Source: JBBTCX01 sp964494205
Lineage (GTDB): Bacteria > Planctomycetota > Phycisphaerae > UBA1845
DNA: 64,000 nt
Direction: 5' to 3'
Assembly (NCBI GenBank): GCA_964494205.1
Contig: CAZBRD010000017.1
Coordinates: 41,936-105,935, forward strand
Position 1 is the first letter of the stretch. Each line of letters starts with the position of its first letter. Below are positions 1 through 7,823 of this stretch, piece by piece. The translations under genes were made by a program, and so were the position numbers. The notes beneath the pieces are model-generated. The model was given only the letters and a program-made list of their open reading frames with translations, was not told the DNA's origin and searched no databases.

Positions 1-359
1 TCGTCGGCACCGCCCGCGTCGATGTGCGCGAGGCGCTTGTAATGATTATGCACAGCCACGGAAAGCACCCGCTTCGCACGCTGCTGGCCGACGATGTACT
101 GATCGAGAAACTCGTGGATGGAACGGGGGGCGGGAATCTGCCCCATCAACTTGCGCGTGCCCGACGTACGGCGAACTTCCTGCTTGATGATGCTCTGGCA
201 AAGATCGACACAGGCGCGACAGATGTAGACGTCCTTCGGACCCTCGACCATCGGGCCTGCTTCGCGCTGGCCCTTGCCGCAGAAGCTGCACACGCTGCCG
301 CGACGCTTCTTCGTCGGGTCACTGCCGCCGTTGAATCCGGTGCTGCGATTGTTTGCCAT
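1..359 (-). CDS. clpX: ATP-dependent Clp protease ATP-binding subunit ClpX, N-terminal part (runs off the window)
   Basis: Translating the minus strand from the ATG at 359-357 gives about 119 residues starting MANNRSTGF and continuing without a stop to base 1. Seen: a four-cysteine zinc-binding domain (CSFC near residues 24-27 and CRACVDLC near 49-56), then the segment IPAPRSIHEFLDQYIVGQ and AKRVLSVAVHNHYKRL, both hallmarks of ClpX just before its Walker A. Known of the family: ClpX is the cytosolic AAA+ unfoldase that feeds substrates to ClpP, and the zinc domain binds adaptors and substrates. A GGGAG Shine-Dalgarno sequence lies six bases before the ATG. The AAA+ core and C terminus lie outside the window, so they cannot be judged. 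Identity is secure. Confidence 0.96.
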   Translation of the reverse strand, partial: MANNRSTGFNGGSDPTKKRRGSVCSFCGKGQREAGPMVEGPKDVYICRACVDLCQSIIKQEVRRTSGTRKLMGQIPAPRSIHEFLDQYIVGQQRAKRVLSVAVHNHYKRLAHIDAGGAD

Positions 360-424
360 GAAGGACTCCCGTGCCGGTCGTATTCCGCCTTATTCTAGCC
401 CCCGCGGACTTATTTGCTCTATCG

Positions 425-757
425 TCATTGCCGTCGCGGATCATCAGCCCGCCGAGGGGGTTCTTTGGGTTTCGATGTTGAGGATACGGTAGCCGCGATC
501 ATTTTCTTTCTCAATGTTTCGTATTCATCCACGGTAACTTCGCCGCGATCCCGCATGAGGCGAAGCTCATCGAGCGAGAACGATGTACCCATTCCCTGGT
601 CCCTTGACTTTCGCGAATTGAAGACATACCGCGCGATCAACAAGGCTGCCAACCCTGCCAGCAGCAAACCGCCAAACCACAGCATGTTCTTCCAGAATTC
701 ACGTTCAGCCGGTATCTGGAGGAGGAAGCATTGAGTCGCCATCGCGTCAAGCATCAT
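425..757 (-). CDS. Small membrane protein with SHOCT-like C-terminal segment
   Basis: About 110 residues. Seen: one membrane segment (LWFGGLLLAGLAALLIARYVF) followed by a basic stretch, then FSLDELRLMRDRGEVTVDEYE, which resembles the SHOCT motif (short helical pair with a Gly turn and a second acidic helix). A Pro/Lys/Arg-rich tail ends the protein. SHOCT domains are often C-terminal on small membrane proteins and are thought to aid oligomerisation; no specific function can be assigned. It lies between clpX and a histidine kinase on the same strand. The start is uncertain: a TTG at 778 extends the frame by seven residues and another ATG lies at 742. None has a strong Shine-Dalgarno sequence. 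Confidence 0.7.
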   Translation of the reverse strand: MMLDAMATQCFLLQIPAEREFWKNMLWFGGLLLAGLAALLIARYVFNSRKSRDQGMGTSFSLDELRLMRDRGEVTVDEYETLRKKMIAATVSSTSKPKEPPRRADDPRRQ

Positions 758-866
758 AACCCCGACGAATGCTAGCAACCCCGCGTGCCCGATTCAACAC
801 TGGTTCACTTTGTCGCATCATTAACGAAAAAACCGCCTGATTCGCAGCCCTGATAAAGCGGGATCA

Positions 867-2420
867 TCAGCGCAGAACTCGAGCAGGCAATATGACCGGC
901 TCCTTAAGGCTGATCGGCAGCGAAACCACGAACGTGGCCCCCTTTCCCACGTCGCTGTCGAGCGTGATGGTTCCTCCCAACATCAGGACCAACTCGCGGG
1001 TGATCGCCAGACCCAGCCCTGTCCCCTGATGTTCGCGCGTCGTGGACGAATCCAGCTGGCGGAATTGCTCGAAGATGAGAGCATGATCCGCGATCGCAAT
1101 GCCAGGACCGGTGTCGCTCACTGTCAGTTCCACGCGATCGCCTTCCAGGCTCCGTGCAACGAGAGATACCCTGCCTTCCTCCGGCGTGAACTTGATCGCG
1201 TTGCTGAGCAGGTTGAACAGAATCTGCTTGATCTTTCCGGAGTCGGTCAAGCATCGTGGCAAATCCTCAGCAAGCAACAAATCCAAATGCTGACGACGCT
1301 GGTCGGCCAAAGGTCTCACAAAATCGATAAGGTCCTGACACATTTCAGCCAGTGAAAACTCCGCGATGTGCAGGTTCATTTTCCCGGCTTCGATTTTGGC
1401 GAGATCGAGCAAGTCATTGATCAACTCAAGCAGCCCCCTGCCGCTGGTCAGAATGTTCTCTGAATATCGTGCGAGGCGATTTCGATCGACCGATTCCTGC
1501 GCCTTCCACGCGTCGCGCAGGAGTTCCGCGAAACCGATGATCGAAACCAGCGGCGTGCGGAGCTCATGACTGACGTTTGCGAGGAACTCGCTCTTGAAGC
1601 GATTGGCCTCATAAAGTGCGACGTTGGTTTCTGCCAACTCACCGAGCCGCGTGTCGAGTGAACGATTGATTTTCACTTGCTCCTCCTGCGCGGTCCGCAA
1701 GTGGGCAAGCATGTTGTTTAAGGCTTCGGAGAGCTTCTCGAATTCGTCGCCGCTGTTAATGGTGGCTTTCACATCGAGATCGCCGGATGTGACCTGCTCG
1801 GCAACGCTTTGCAGGTTCACGAGTGGGCGGAGCACCTGTCGATCCGTCACCATGTAGAACACGAGCAGCGCCAGCACCGCCCCGCTTGATCCGGCGAGCA
1901 CCGTCGCCACCGTGCTCCAGAATCCCGCGTCCTCGGCTACCGGCAATCTCACATCAATGATGCCGCGCAACAATCGCGGCTCGGGGTCGACGTCACCTGA
2001 TCGAACAGCGACCGCCAGACGAAAAACGCGGTTGTCATCCTGCAAGCGCCAGTAGTTTGGCTGATGAGGGTTGCGGCCGAGATGGTCGAGGGCTTCGCGG
2101 CGGAACCCTTCTGGGCCAACCTGGTCGGCCATAACCAGCGCAGGCGGATCGGCGGACAAGGACATCTGTTGTGCGATCAGCCACCACCTGTTGTTGAGTT
2201 CGAGCTGAACGGGTGCCCAATCGACGTTGGCCAGATCGACGCTTTGTTGCGCGGCCGAAGCGATTCGTTTGGCCTGAAGGAGCAAGGCCTGTTCGTTCAG
2301 CGCGGACATGTGCAGCCACGGGAAGATGAGCGTCACGCCAATGATCAGCAGAATGGCTGTGCCGAATAGAAGGCTGAGCTTCCTGGCGAGCGAATGTCGA
2401 AGCCAATCTTTCGGTTTCAT
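867..2420 (-). CDS. Membrane-bound HAMP-domain sensor histidine kinase
   Basis: About 517 residues. Seen in order: first membrane helix (about 15-36), a putative extracytoplasmic sensor region of roughly 130 residues, second membrane helix (about 168-191), HAMP linker, short coiled coil, HisKA H-box SHELRTP with the phospho-acceptor His near residue 285, then the HATPase N-box (NLLSNAIKF), G1 (DTGPGIA) and G2 (GTGLGLA). The family autophosphorylates on this His and passes phosphate to a response regulator; none is adjacent, so it is an orphan kinase. The start was set at the ATG at 2420, directly before the basic KPKDWLRHSLARK segment. A GTG at 2507 would add 29 residues with no obvious domain. 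The sensed signal is unknown. Confidence 0.9.
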   Translation of the reverse strand: MKPKDWLRHSLARKLSLLFGTAILLIIGVTLIFPWLHMSALNEQALLLQAKRIASAAQQSVDLANVDWAPVQLELNNRWWLIAQQMSLSADPPALVMADQVGPEGFRREALDHLGRNPHQPNYWRLQDDNRVFRLAVAVRSGDVDPEPRLLRGIIDVRLPVAEDAGFWSTVATVLAGSSGAVLALLVFYMVTDRQVLRPLVNLQSVAEQVTSGDLDVKATINSGDEFEKLSEALNNMLAHLRTAQEEQVKINRSLDTRLGELAETNVALYEANRFKSEFLANVSHELRTPLVSIIGFAELLRDAWKAQESVDRNRLARYSENILTSGRGLLELINDLLDLAKIEAGKMNLHIAEFSLAEMCQDLIDFVRPLADQRRQHLDLLLAEDLPRCLTDSGKIKQILFNLLSNAIKFTPEEGRVSLVARSLEGDRVELTVSDTGPGIAIADHALIFEQFRQLDSSTTREHQGTGLGLAITRELVLMLGGTITLDSDVGKGATFVVSLPISLKEPVILPARVLR

Positions 2421-2574
2421 GCGTTTGTGAGCCCGCGTTTGCTTGTCCACTCGACAAGATTCAACGCCGCCTGTTGTCCTTTCAGCCGTGTGACGCAGTA
2501 TACTCACCTGATATGACGCTTATCACAAGAATACCTGTTCTAATGGTGTTTCTGTTTCGCCCTGCGAGGACGCT

Positions 2575-4023
2575 ATGAGGAAACCTCTTCTTGTTTTCAT
2601 GACCCTTGGTTTAGCTTTCGGGCAACCGTGGATGGCGTCCGCCGAGGATCATGCGGCCCGAGGTTTGGCATCATTTGTGCCGAAAGACGCCGTATTTGCT
2701 TGTGTCGCGGAAGGTGATCAACCGAGCGAGTCGTCGAGTTCGCTCGGGTCGATCAAGGCTATGCTGGACGGCGCTTACGGGTTGGGACTCTTTGGCAATC
2801 TCGATATTGAGATGCGCTGCTGGCTTGATTCGCTGACGACGTATGCGGATGTTCTGACGTTCTCTCATGCCATCGCGCTGCTGGACATTAAGGCTCAGCC
2901 GCGATGGGACGGCGGGCATGAGCTGGCGAGCATGAAGCTGGCGCTGATCGTGGATGAGAAGGATCGAGGCGATGCCATTAACCGCCGCATTCAGCACTTG
3001 TTAAACACGTACACGAATAGCAACGAAACAAAGCTTAGTTGCGGTGCGACGGCTGACGGTGAGCAGTGCAAACTGACGGACGATCGAATTCCGAGCTGGT
3101 TCGTCATTGAATGGGGGCGAGTCAACGGGAAGTTTGTCGCGACGATCGGAAAAGATGTGTTCGATCAAATCGCCGCGACGATCAGGGATCCCCGACGAGG
3201 GCTCGGGCGCGATGAATGGTTTGCGAAAGCACGCGCGGCGACTTCGATACCCAAGGCACCGACTATTTGCTACTTGAATATGACGGCTGTGCGACCGACG
3301 CTCGACCCAGTGCTGCTACGAAAAGTTGATCAAGTTCTATCCGTGCTGGGATGGAGCGACGTGGACCGCGCGATTCTCGCGTTTGATCGCAAGGATCGAT
3401 TCACGGTGGTGGAAGGGGCTGTGCAGCGGGCGCAGGGAATTCAATCGTTCGCGCTGATCGGTCCCCAATTCGCGCCGACGGAAACGAACGCGATCCCCGA
3501 TGAGGCGACGAGAATTGCCGCGATCAACTGCGAACCTCAGGCCCTTCTGAATGGGGTTAGCGATGCCTACCTGGCTGCGAGAAGCCCACGCGCGCGTGAG
3601 GGAATCCGCAAGTTCTGGGGGGATTGGCAGAGCGAAGCCAAGGTTTCGATCGAAGGGGACATTCTGGAGTATCTCGATCGCGGCGTAGTGATTCACGACT
3701 TTCCACCGCACGCGTTCAAGCTGCCGTTCGCGCGGACGGTCATGTTTCGAATCAAGAAAGATCCGAAGCAGCTGCGCGAAAATGTGGATCGACTGTTCAA
3801 CTTCATCCGGCAGAATCCATCCTGGATCAGCCCATTGACCCTGAATCGGGGCGACGACGGCACGTGGTCGATCAATTTGGGCATCGAGGGGCCCGCATTG
3901 AGCATGACGGATGAATGGTTCGTTCTGAGCTTTTCGCCACAGTCGGCGCGGCAAGTCGTGTCGCAAATCAAATCTGGGTCTGGTTCAACGAAGAAGGCAT
4001 CCGAAGGCCACGCTAGTCGATAA
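2575..4023 (+). CDS. Secreted protein of unknown function
   Basis: 482 residues. Seen: a cleavable signal peptide (basic start, hydrophobic core LLVFMTLGLAFG, likely cut after MASA) and no further membrane segment. The mature part begins with a segment of the type LASFVPKDAVFACVAEGD, which resembles the start of planctomycete proteins that measure themselves against a threshold-like beta-rich domain (DUF3352-like at most; weak). No catalytic motif is visible. The ATG is preceded by GAGGA six bases upstream. It is divergently transcribed from the histidine kinase, with about 150 bases between the two chosen start codons. It is followed by two strong hairpins, so it is probably monocistronic. 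Confidence 0.75.
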   Translation: MRKPLLVFMTLGLAFGQPWMASAEDHAARGLASFVPKDAVFACVAEGDQPSESSSSLGSIKAMLDGAYGLGLFGNLDIEMRCWLDSLTTYADVLTFSHAIALLDIKAQPRWDGGHELASMKLALIVDEKDRGDAINRRIQHLLNTYTNSNETKLSCGATADGEQCKLTDDRIPSWFVIEWGRVNGKFVATIGKDVFDQIAATIRDPRRGLGRDEWFAKARAATSIPKAPTICYLNMTAVRPTLDPVLLRKVDQVLSVLGWSDVDRAILAFDRKDRFTVVEGAVQRAQGIQSFALIGPQFAPTETNAIPDEATRIAAINCEPQALLNGVSDAYLAARSPRAREGIRKFWGDWQSEAKVSIEGDILEYLDRGVVIHDFPPHAFKLPFARTVMFRIKKDPKQLRENVDRLFNFIRQNPSWISPLTLNRGDDGTWSINLGIEGPALSMTDEWFVLSFSPQSARQVVSQIKSGSGSTKKASEGHASR

Positions 4024-4424
4024 CGTTCAAGCTTATTGCTCGCCGAAACTTGACACTTTGTTCATCAAAAAAAGCGGCCCGGTGGGGTGGACCGGGCCTT
4101 GGGGAACCGTCCAATGGGGGATTGGACGGAGAGTGATTAAGCTTGATCGCAGTCAGGAAAGCGGCAACGTCTTAATAACGTGAAACTTACCCCAAACCCG
4201 CAACCGAGTCCTGATAATACCAGATCAACACGGCCGAGAAAAGAGCTAATTCAGGTCTTTCTGGTAAGCAGTTATTGCCGGTTTGGGGTATTGCGCGTGG
4301 TTATGGGCGGCTGGAGCTAATGGGCTGGCATGAACACCGTTGGGACTTATAATCATCGCCATCCTACGCTAATCCGTAAGGCGTTGAGCAATAAAGTGTT
4401 ACGCATTTTTGTGAGTTCTTACTG
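4024..4424. other. Intergenic region with two tandem perfect hairpins
   Basis: This 401-base gap has no credible gene. It holds two perfect inverted repeats: GGCCCGGT (4076-4083) pairing with ACCGGGCC (4091-4098), and CCGTCCAAT (4107-4115) pairing with ATTGGACGG (4121-4129), with G-rich loops. A run of seven A lies just before the first hairpin, so on the minus strand it reads as a hairpin followed by a U tract. On the plus strand the pair may act as a weak terminator for the secreted-protein gene or be part of a structured RNA. A promoter candidate for the peptidase gene lies near the right end. Confidence 0.6.
4325..4353 (+). promoter_or_regulatory. Candidate sigma-70-type promoter of the M28 peptidase gene
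   Basis: A perfect -10 hexamer TATAAT at 4348-4353 is preceded, with a 17-base spacer, by CTGGCA (4325-4330), which matches four of six bases of the -35 consensus. It lies about 70 bases before the ATG at 4425. Planctomycete promoters are poorly defined, so this is a motif call only. Confidence 0.4.
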
Positions 4425-5897
4425 ATGACAAGATTCGTTCCGATTCGGCGGATGGCAATTCGCGCGACTCTCGTCGCTTTGGTTTGGGTGGTGCCCGTTC
4501 TCGGCGAGACCAAAACGGAATCGAAAGTCGAGAGTGCGGCGACTGGGAAAAAGTTGTCCGAGCGCTACCACGAAGTTTCCGAACGGATCGTTAAGGAAGC
4601 GATGTCGGCGAACGACTCCTGGCGGAAACTGGAAGTACTTTGTGACGAGATCGGCCACCGACTCAGCGGGTCGGCGGGGCTGGAGAAGGCCGTGAAATGG
4701 GCGGCGGACGAAATGAGTCGCGATGGACACGAGAATGTTCGCCTTGAACCGGTCATAGTGCCCAAGTGGGTGCGGGGACAGGAATCGATCACGCTGCTCG
4801 AACCGCGCAAGGATACTTTGTTCATGATCGGCCTTGGTGGGTCGGTGGGAACGCCGCCTGAGGGGATCACCGCGCAGGTCATTTCGGTGAAGGACGAGAA
4901 AGAGCTTGAAGAACTCGGCGACCAAGTGAAGGGGAAGATCGTTCTCTTCGACAACCCGATGCCGCCGTATGACCCGGTGCTCGGTTCGCAGTATGGCACC
5001 TTTGTCAGATTCCGCTCGCGTGGGCCTCAGATGGCTGCGAAGCAGGGAGCGGTGGCTTGTCTGGTACGCTCGGTCACGGCGAAGAGTCTGCGATCGCCAC
5101 ACACGGGCGCGACCAATTACGGCGACGCGGAAGTGAAGATTCCGGCGGCGGCCATCTCGACTGAGGATTCGGCCATGATCGCGCGACTGAATGCGCGAAA
5201 AGTTCCGGTTGTCGTCAATCTGAAAATGGAAGCGCGAACTGAGGAGCCTGCGCCGTCGGCCAATGTGATCGGCGAGATTCGCGGGTCTGAGAAGCCGGAC
5301 GAAATCGTGATCATCAGTGGGCATCTCGATTCCTGGGATGCTGGTTGCGGCGCGCACGATGACGGCGGCGGATGTGTGCAAGCGATGGAAGCACTCAACG
5401 TGCTTCGCAAGTTGAAGCTGCAGCCGAAGCGGACGATTCGCGCGATTCTGTGGACGAATGAGGAGAACGGCCTCGCGGGCGGGAAGGCGTATGCGAAGGA
5501 GCATGAGGCTGAGTTACCGAAGCATGTGGCTGCGATCGAATCGGACGGCGGATCGTTTAGACCGACGGGGTATTCGGTGGATTGCTCGGACGAGGACAAG
5601 CGGGCGCTCGCGGTCGATCAGATGAATGACATCCTGAGTTTGTTCGAGAAATCGATCGGGCCGATGACTGCGAAGAAAGGCGGATCGGGTGCGGACATAG
5701 GGCCGATGAAGCCGGCGGGATTCGTGATGATGGGCCACGAGGTCGAGGGCACGATCTACTTCGATTATCACCACACGCATGCGGACACGCTGGACAAGGT
5801 GAACCCGACGGAGCTTTCGCAGAACGTGGCTGTGATGGCGACGGTGGCGTACATACTGGCGGATATGCCGGAGCGGTTGGGGGAAACGGCGAAGTAA
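4425..5897 (+). CDS. Secreted M28-family metallopeptidase with PA-type insert
   Basis: 490 residues. Seen: a signal peptide (hydrophobic core about 12-27), an N-terminal helical part, a PA-like insert (about 140-270) and an M28 catalytic core. The expected di-zinc ligands are present: H300-x-D302 in SGHLDSWD, D312 in HDDGGG, the E346-E347 pair in TNEENG, D374 in ESDGG and a C-terminal His near 450 in YHHTHADT. The family (carboxypeptidase Q/PGCP and aminopeptidase-like) removes residues from peptide ends outside the cytoplasm. An internal ATG at codon 10 could also serve as start with a shorter signal peptide. It has its own candidate promoter and no clear operon partner. Confidence 0.92.
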   Translation: MTRFVPIRRMAIRATLVALVWVVPVLGETKTESKVESAATGKKLSERYHEVSERIVKEAMSANDSWRKLEVLCDEIGHRLSGSAGLEKAVKWAADEMSRDGHENVRLEPVIVPKWVRGQESITLLEPRKDTLFMIGLGGSVGTPPEGITAQVISVKDEKELEELGDQVKGKIVLFDNPMPPYDPVLGSQYGTFVRFRSRGPQMAAKQGAVACLVRSVTAKSLRSPHTGATNYGDAEVKIPAAAISTEDSAMIARLNARKVPVVVNLKMEARTEEPAPSANVIGEIRGSEKPDEIVIISGHLDSWDAGCGAHDDGGGCVQAMEALNVLRKLKLQPKRTIRAILWTNEENGLAGGKAYAKEHEAELPKHVAAIESDGGSFRPTGYSVDCSDEDKRALAVDQMNDILSLFEKSIGPMTAKKGGSGADIGPMKPAGFVMMGHEVEGTIYFDYHHTHADTLDKVNPTELSQNVAVMATVAYILADMPERLGETAK

Positions 5898-5948
5898 AGC
5901 CTAAAGCCTAAAGCCAAAAACCTAAATGCATGACGGTGTGTGCAATTA

Positions 5949-6434
5949 ATGAACGCACGGTGGATCATTATTGTGGTCGTTTTGATTGCTGCGATGCTCA
6001 TAGCTGGTACTGCATGGTTTAGGCATCCAAATCCTACGGGTCAATTCTTCGAAGCGTTTTCCACTCAACCTGCAAGTACAGTAAAATACCTTCGCGCATA
6101 TCGACGTTATGTTGGGGGGCCCGGTGACACCGTCGTTTTGCTCAGGTTCAATGCCGACCGCAGTGCGGTTGCCCAAGCTCTCTCCGGGCGAATATTTGAG
6201 CGAGACGTAACCATCGTGGACAATTGGTTTGTAAGAAATCAAGACCTTGATCGCTTATGGTATGGTTTATTCGCGACCTATTATGAGTATGGAGGTCGAG
6301 ATTGGACGGTCCCTGAAAAGCTGTTTGCACCAGAGGTCTATCGTTGGAATGGAATGACGTCCCCCATAGTCAAGATCACCTTTCTTTGGGATTCAAATAG
6401 CGGGGAAGCCTATGTAGTCATGACGAAGGGCTAA
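5949..6434 (+). CDS. Single-pass membrane protein of unknown function
   Basis: 161 residues from the ATG at 5949; a GTG at 5940 would add three. Seen: an N-terminal membrane anchor or uncleaved signal (WIIIVVVLIAAMLIAG), then a soluble mixed alpha/beta domain with aromatic clusters (RYVGGPGDTVVLLRF, LWYGLFATYYEYGGRDW). No family was recognised. Its base composition is more A/T-rich than that of the neighbouring peptidase gene, which fits a recent or lowly expressed gene. It follows the peptidase by about 50 bases, which hold short CCTAAAG direct repeats. Confidence 0.65.
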   Translation: MNARWIIIVVVLIAAMLIAGTAWFRHPNPTGQFFEAFSTQPASTVKYLRAYRRYVGGPGDTVVLLRFNADRSAVAQALSGRIFERDVTIVDNWFVRNQDLDRLWYGLFATYYEYGGRDWTVPEKLFAPEVYRWNGMTSPIVKITFLWDSNSGEAYVVMTKG

Positions 6435-6559
6435 CCAACAAACTAATTGGCGTGCGTGCCGCCGATCACACTGTACGCAAGCGGCACCAAAATCCAGTAC
6501 TACTATTTATGAGTAGTATCGAAGTTATGCGAAAATTAGCCGCGCTGGGTACCATGCCA

Positions 6560-7048
6560 TTACAATTCGCCGGCCTTGGTCAGCGTCTCTATCCATGCAT
6601 CCACGGCGCTGCGACGTTCACCGTGTGTTGCTTTTTCCCAGAAACCTATCCCTTTGGGTGGACGAGTTTTTGACATGTCCATCAGGAGGCGGGCGGTTTT
6701 TTTCACTGAGCCGGACGGCTCATCTTTGGCCAGTTCTTCCAAGAGTGCTTTACGTGCCGCAACAGGGATTCGGCGAAGAGCTCTTTTTCCAGCTTCTGAT
6801 ATTTGTTTCGATTTTTCCATCGCGAACATGGCGACGAAAAAGCGCGCGGCGTCGGCTTCGCTCTCGCTGGCGCGCACTAACAACACTGCGGCTGTGTCTT
6901 CTATGTCGCGGGCGAGCGGGCCCTTGTAGGTTGTAGTCAATATTTCTTTGAGTTCGTCGGGTTTGACTTCCTCTTTGCGAGTTATGATGAAACGCAACGA
7001 GGCGAGCACAGTGTCGGGCTCGGCATCGGGCTCTTTCAATGCAGGCAC
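6560..7048 (-). CDS. HEAT-like helical protein of unknown function (downstream half of an interrupted frame)
   Basis: 162 residues from a GTG at 7048, nearly all predicted amphipathic helix and rich in Ala, Leu, Glu and Lys. The GTG has no Shine-Dalgarno sequence. The frame is open further upstream (reading ALQPAVASIYLTQVVKDFEEYG) until a TGA at 7147-7145, and beyond that TGA the same frame continues as the thioredoxin-like gene at 7145-7540. This piece is therefore probably the C-terminal half of one larger gene broken by a stop codon, or a gene using an unseen start. No known domain could be named. Confidence 0.5.
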   Translation of the reverse strand: MPALKEPDAEPDTVLASLRFIITRKEEVKPDELKEILTTTYKGPLARDIEDTAAVLLVRASESEADAARFFVAMFAMEKSKQISEAGKRALRRIPVAARKALLEELAKDEPSGSVKKTARLLMDMSKTRPPKGIGFWEKATHGERRSAVDAWIETLTKAGEL

Positions 7049-7144
7049 CAGTGTCTTTTCGCCGTACTCCTCAAAATCCTTGACGACTTGCGTGAGGTAA
7101 ATGGATGCAACCGCCGGTTGCAGCGCGGAAGTCCGCGGAACACC

Positions 7145-7540
7145 TCACCGGAAGCCTTTGACACAGGTCGGTTTGCTCTGTTTGTCGAGAGGGCTCAAAT
7201 GATATGGTGAAATCGCGCGATATCCGCTGGCTTGATTGACGCCGAGCTGCGAGGCCAAGTCGCGATTCAGTTCCATGGGGAGGACAAGGATAACGACTTT
7301 AGCGAGCAGACTCTGAGAAACGCCGCCCTGGACGTAATAGGCTTCGTACTGTTCCATTCCCCCCTGGTTATTTGGGAGAAAATGCACAACGAGGGGGCAG
7401 CACTCCGTCATGGCCTGCCTTCGCGCTTCTTCGGACCGCGCGGCGTGAAATACGCGGGGAGACTTTGATTCCGGAATAGGCGCTGCGATTGCAAGCATTA
7501 GCAAGAGTTGTTTGGTCAGCAGAGAGCAGATCCCGTACAT
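7145..7540 (-). CDS. Secreted thioredoxin-fold-like protein (upstream half of an interrupted frame)
   Basis: 131 residues from the ATG at 7540, which has GGAG eight bases upstream. Seen: a signal peptide (LLTKQLLLMLAIAAPIP) and a region rich in beta-type sequence (PLVVHFLPN, LLAKVVILVLP) plus LASQLGVNQASGY. This recalls thioredoxin-like planctomycete proteins in which the CxxC is lost; the only nearby Cys pair is CC in TECCPL. It ends at a TGA (7147-7145) that is in the same frame as the open stretch downstream. The joined frame would encode about 325 residues. It may be a pseudogene, a readthrough gene or a true short gene. Confidence 0.5.
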   Translation of the reverse strand: MYGICSLLTKQLLLMLAIAAPIPESKSPRVFHAARSEEARRQAMTECCPLVVHFLPNNQGGMEQYEAYYVQGGVSQSLLAKVVILVLPMELNRDLASQLGVNQASGYRAISPYHLSPLDKQSKPTCVKGFR

Positions 7541-7714
7541 ATGGCGGTCTCCGAATGTAGAAAACGAACGGTGAACCGCAGGCGAGTGTAATCCATTGGA
7601 CGAACTGCGACAAGGATTGCATTGAGCAATACATTTATGTCGTTGCATCATGGACATATGGAAATTGATGAGTTCGTCCGCCCTACGGGCGGGAGCAACA
7701 GAAAGAGCATTAAT

Positions 7715-7735
7715 CCAGGGGCTGAGAGCCCCTGG
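7715..7735. repeat. Perfect 9-bp-stem hairpin in the gap before the permease gene
   Basis: CCAGGGGCT at 7715-7723 pairs perfectly with AGCCCCTGG at 7727-7735 around a GAG loop. A second short inverted repeat (CCGCCC with GGGCGG) lies just to its left. The pair has the look of the interspersed palindromic units seen elsewhere in this window, and it sits between two minus-strand genes where a terminator for the permease operon would be expected. Confidence 0.55.
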
Positions 7736-7823
7736 CAACTATCGTGCGCCTTCCAGGCGAAACTCAAGGGCAGATTCTCTTCACACTGCCGTCCTCTATT
7801 TGAATGCATTGAGAAGAGGCCCG

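Noticed and set aside
4419..5504. 361-codon minus-strand frame opposite the M28 peptidase gene
   Set aside because: Arg/His-rich and without motifs; the plus strand has a full set of M28 metal ligands and a signal peptide. Antisense shadow of a GC-rich gene.
7145..7147. TGA as a selenocysteine codon
   Set aside because: No convincing SECIS hairpin directly downstream and no Sec genes in view; a nonsense mutation or separate genes are simpler. Kept only as a test in the findings.
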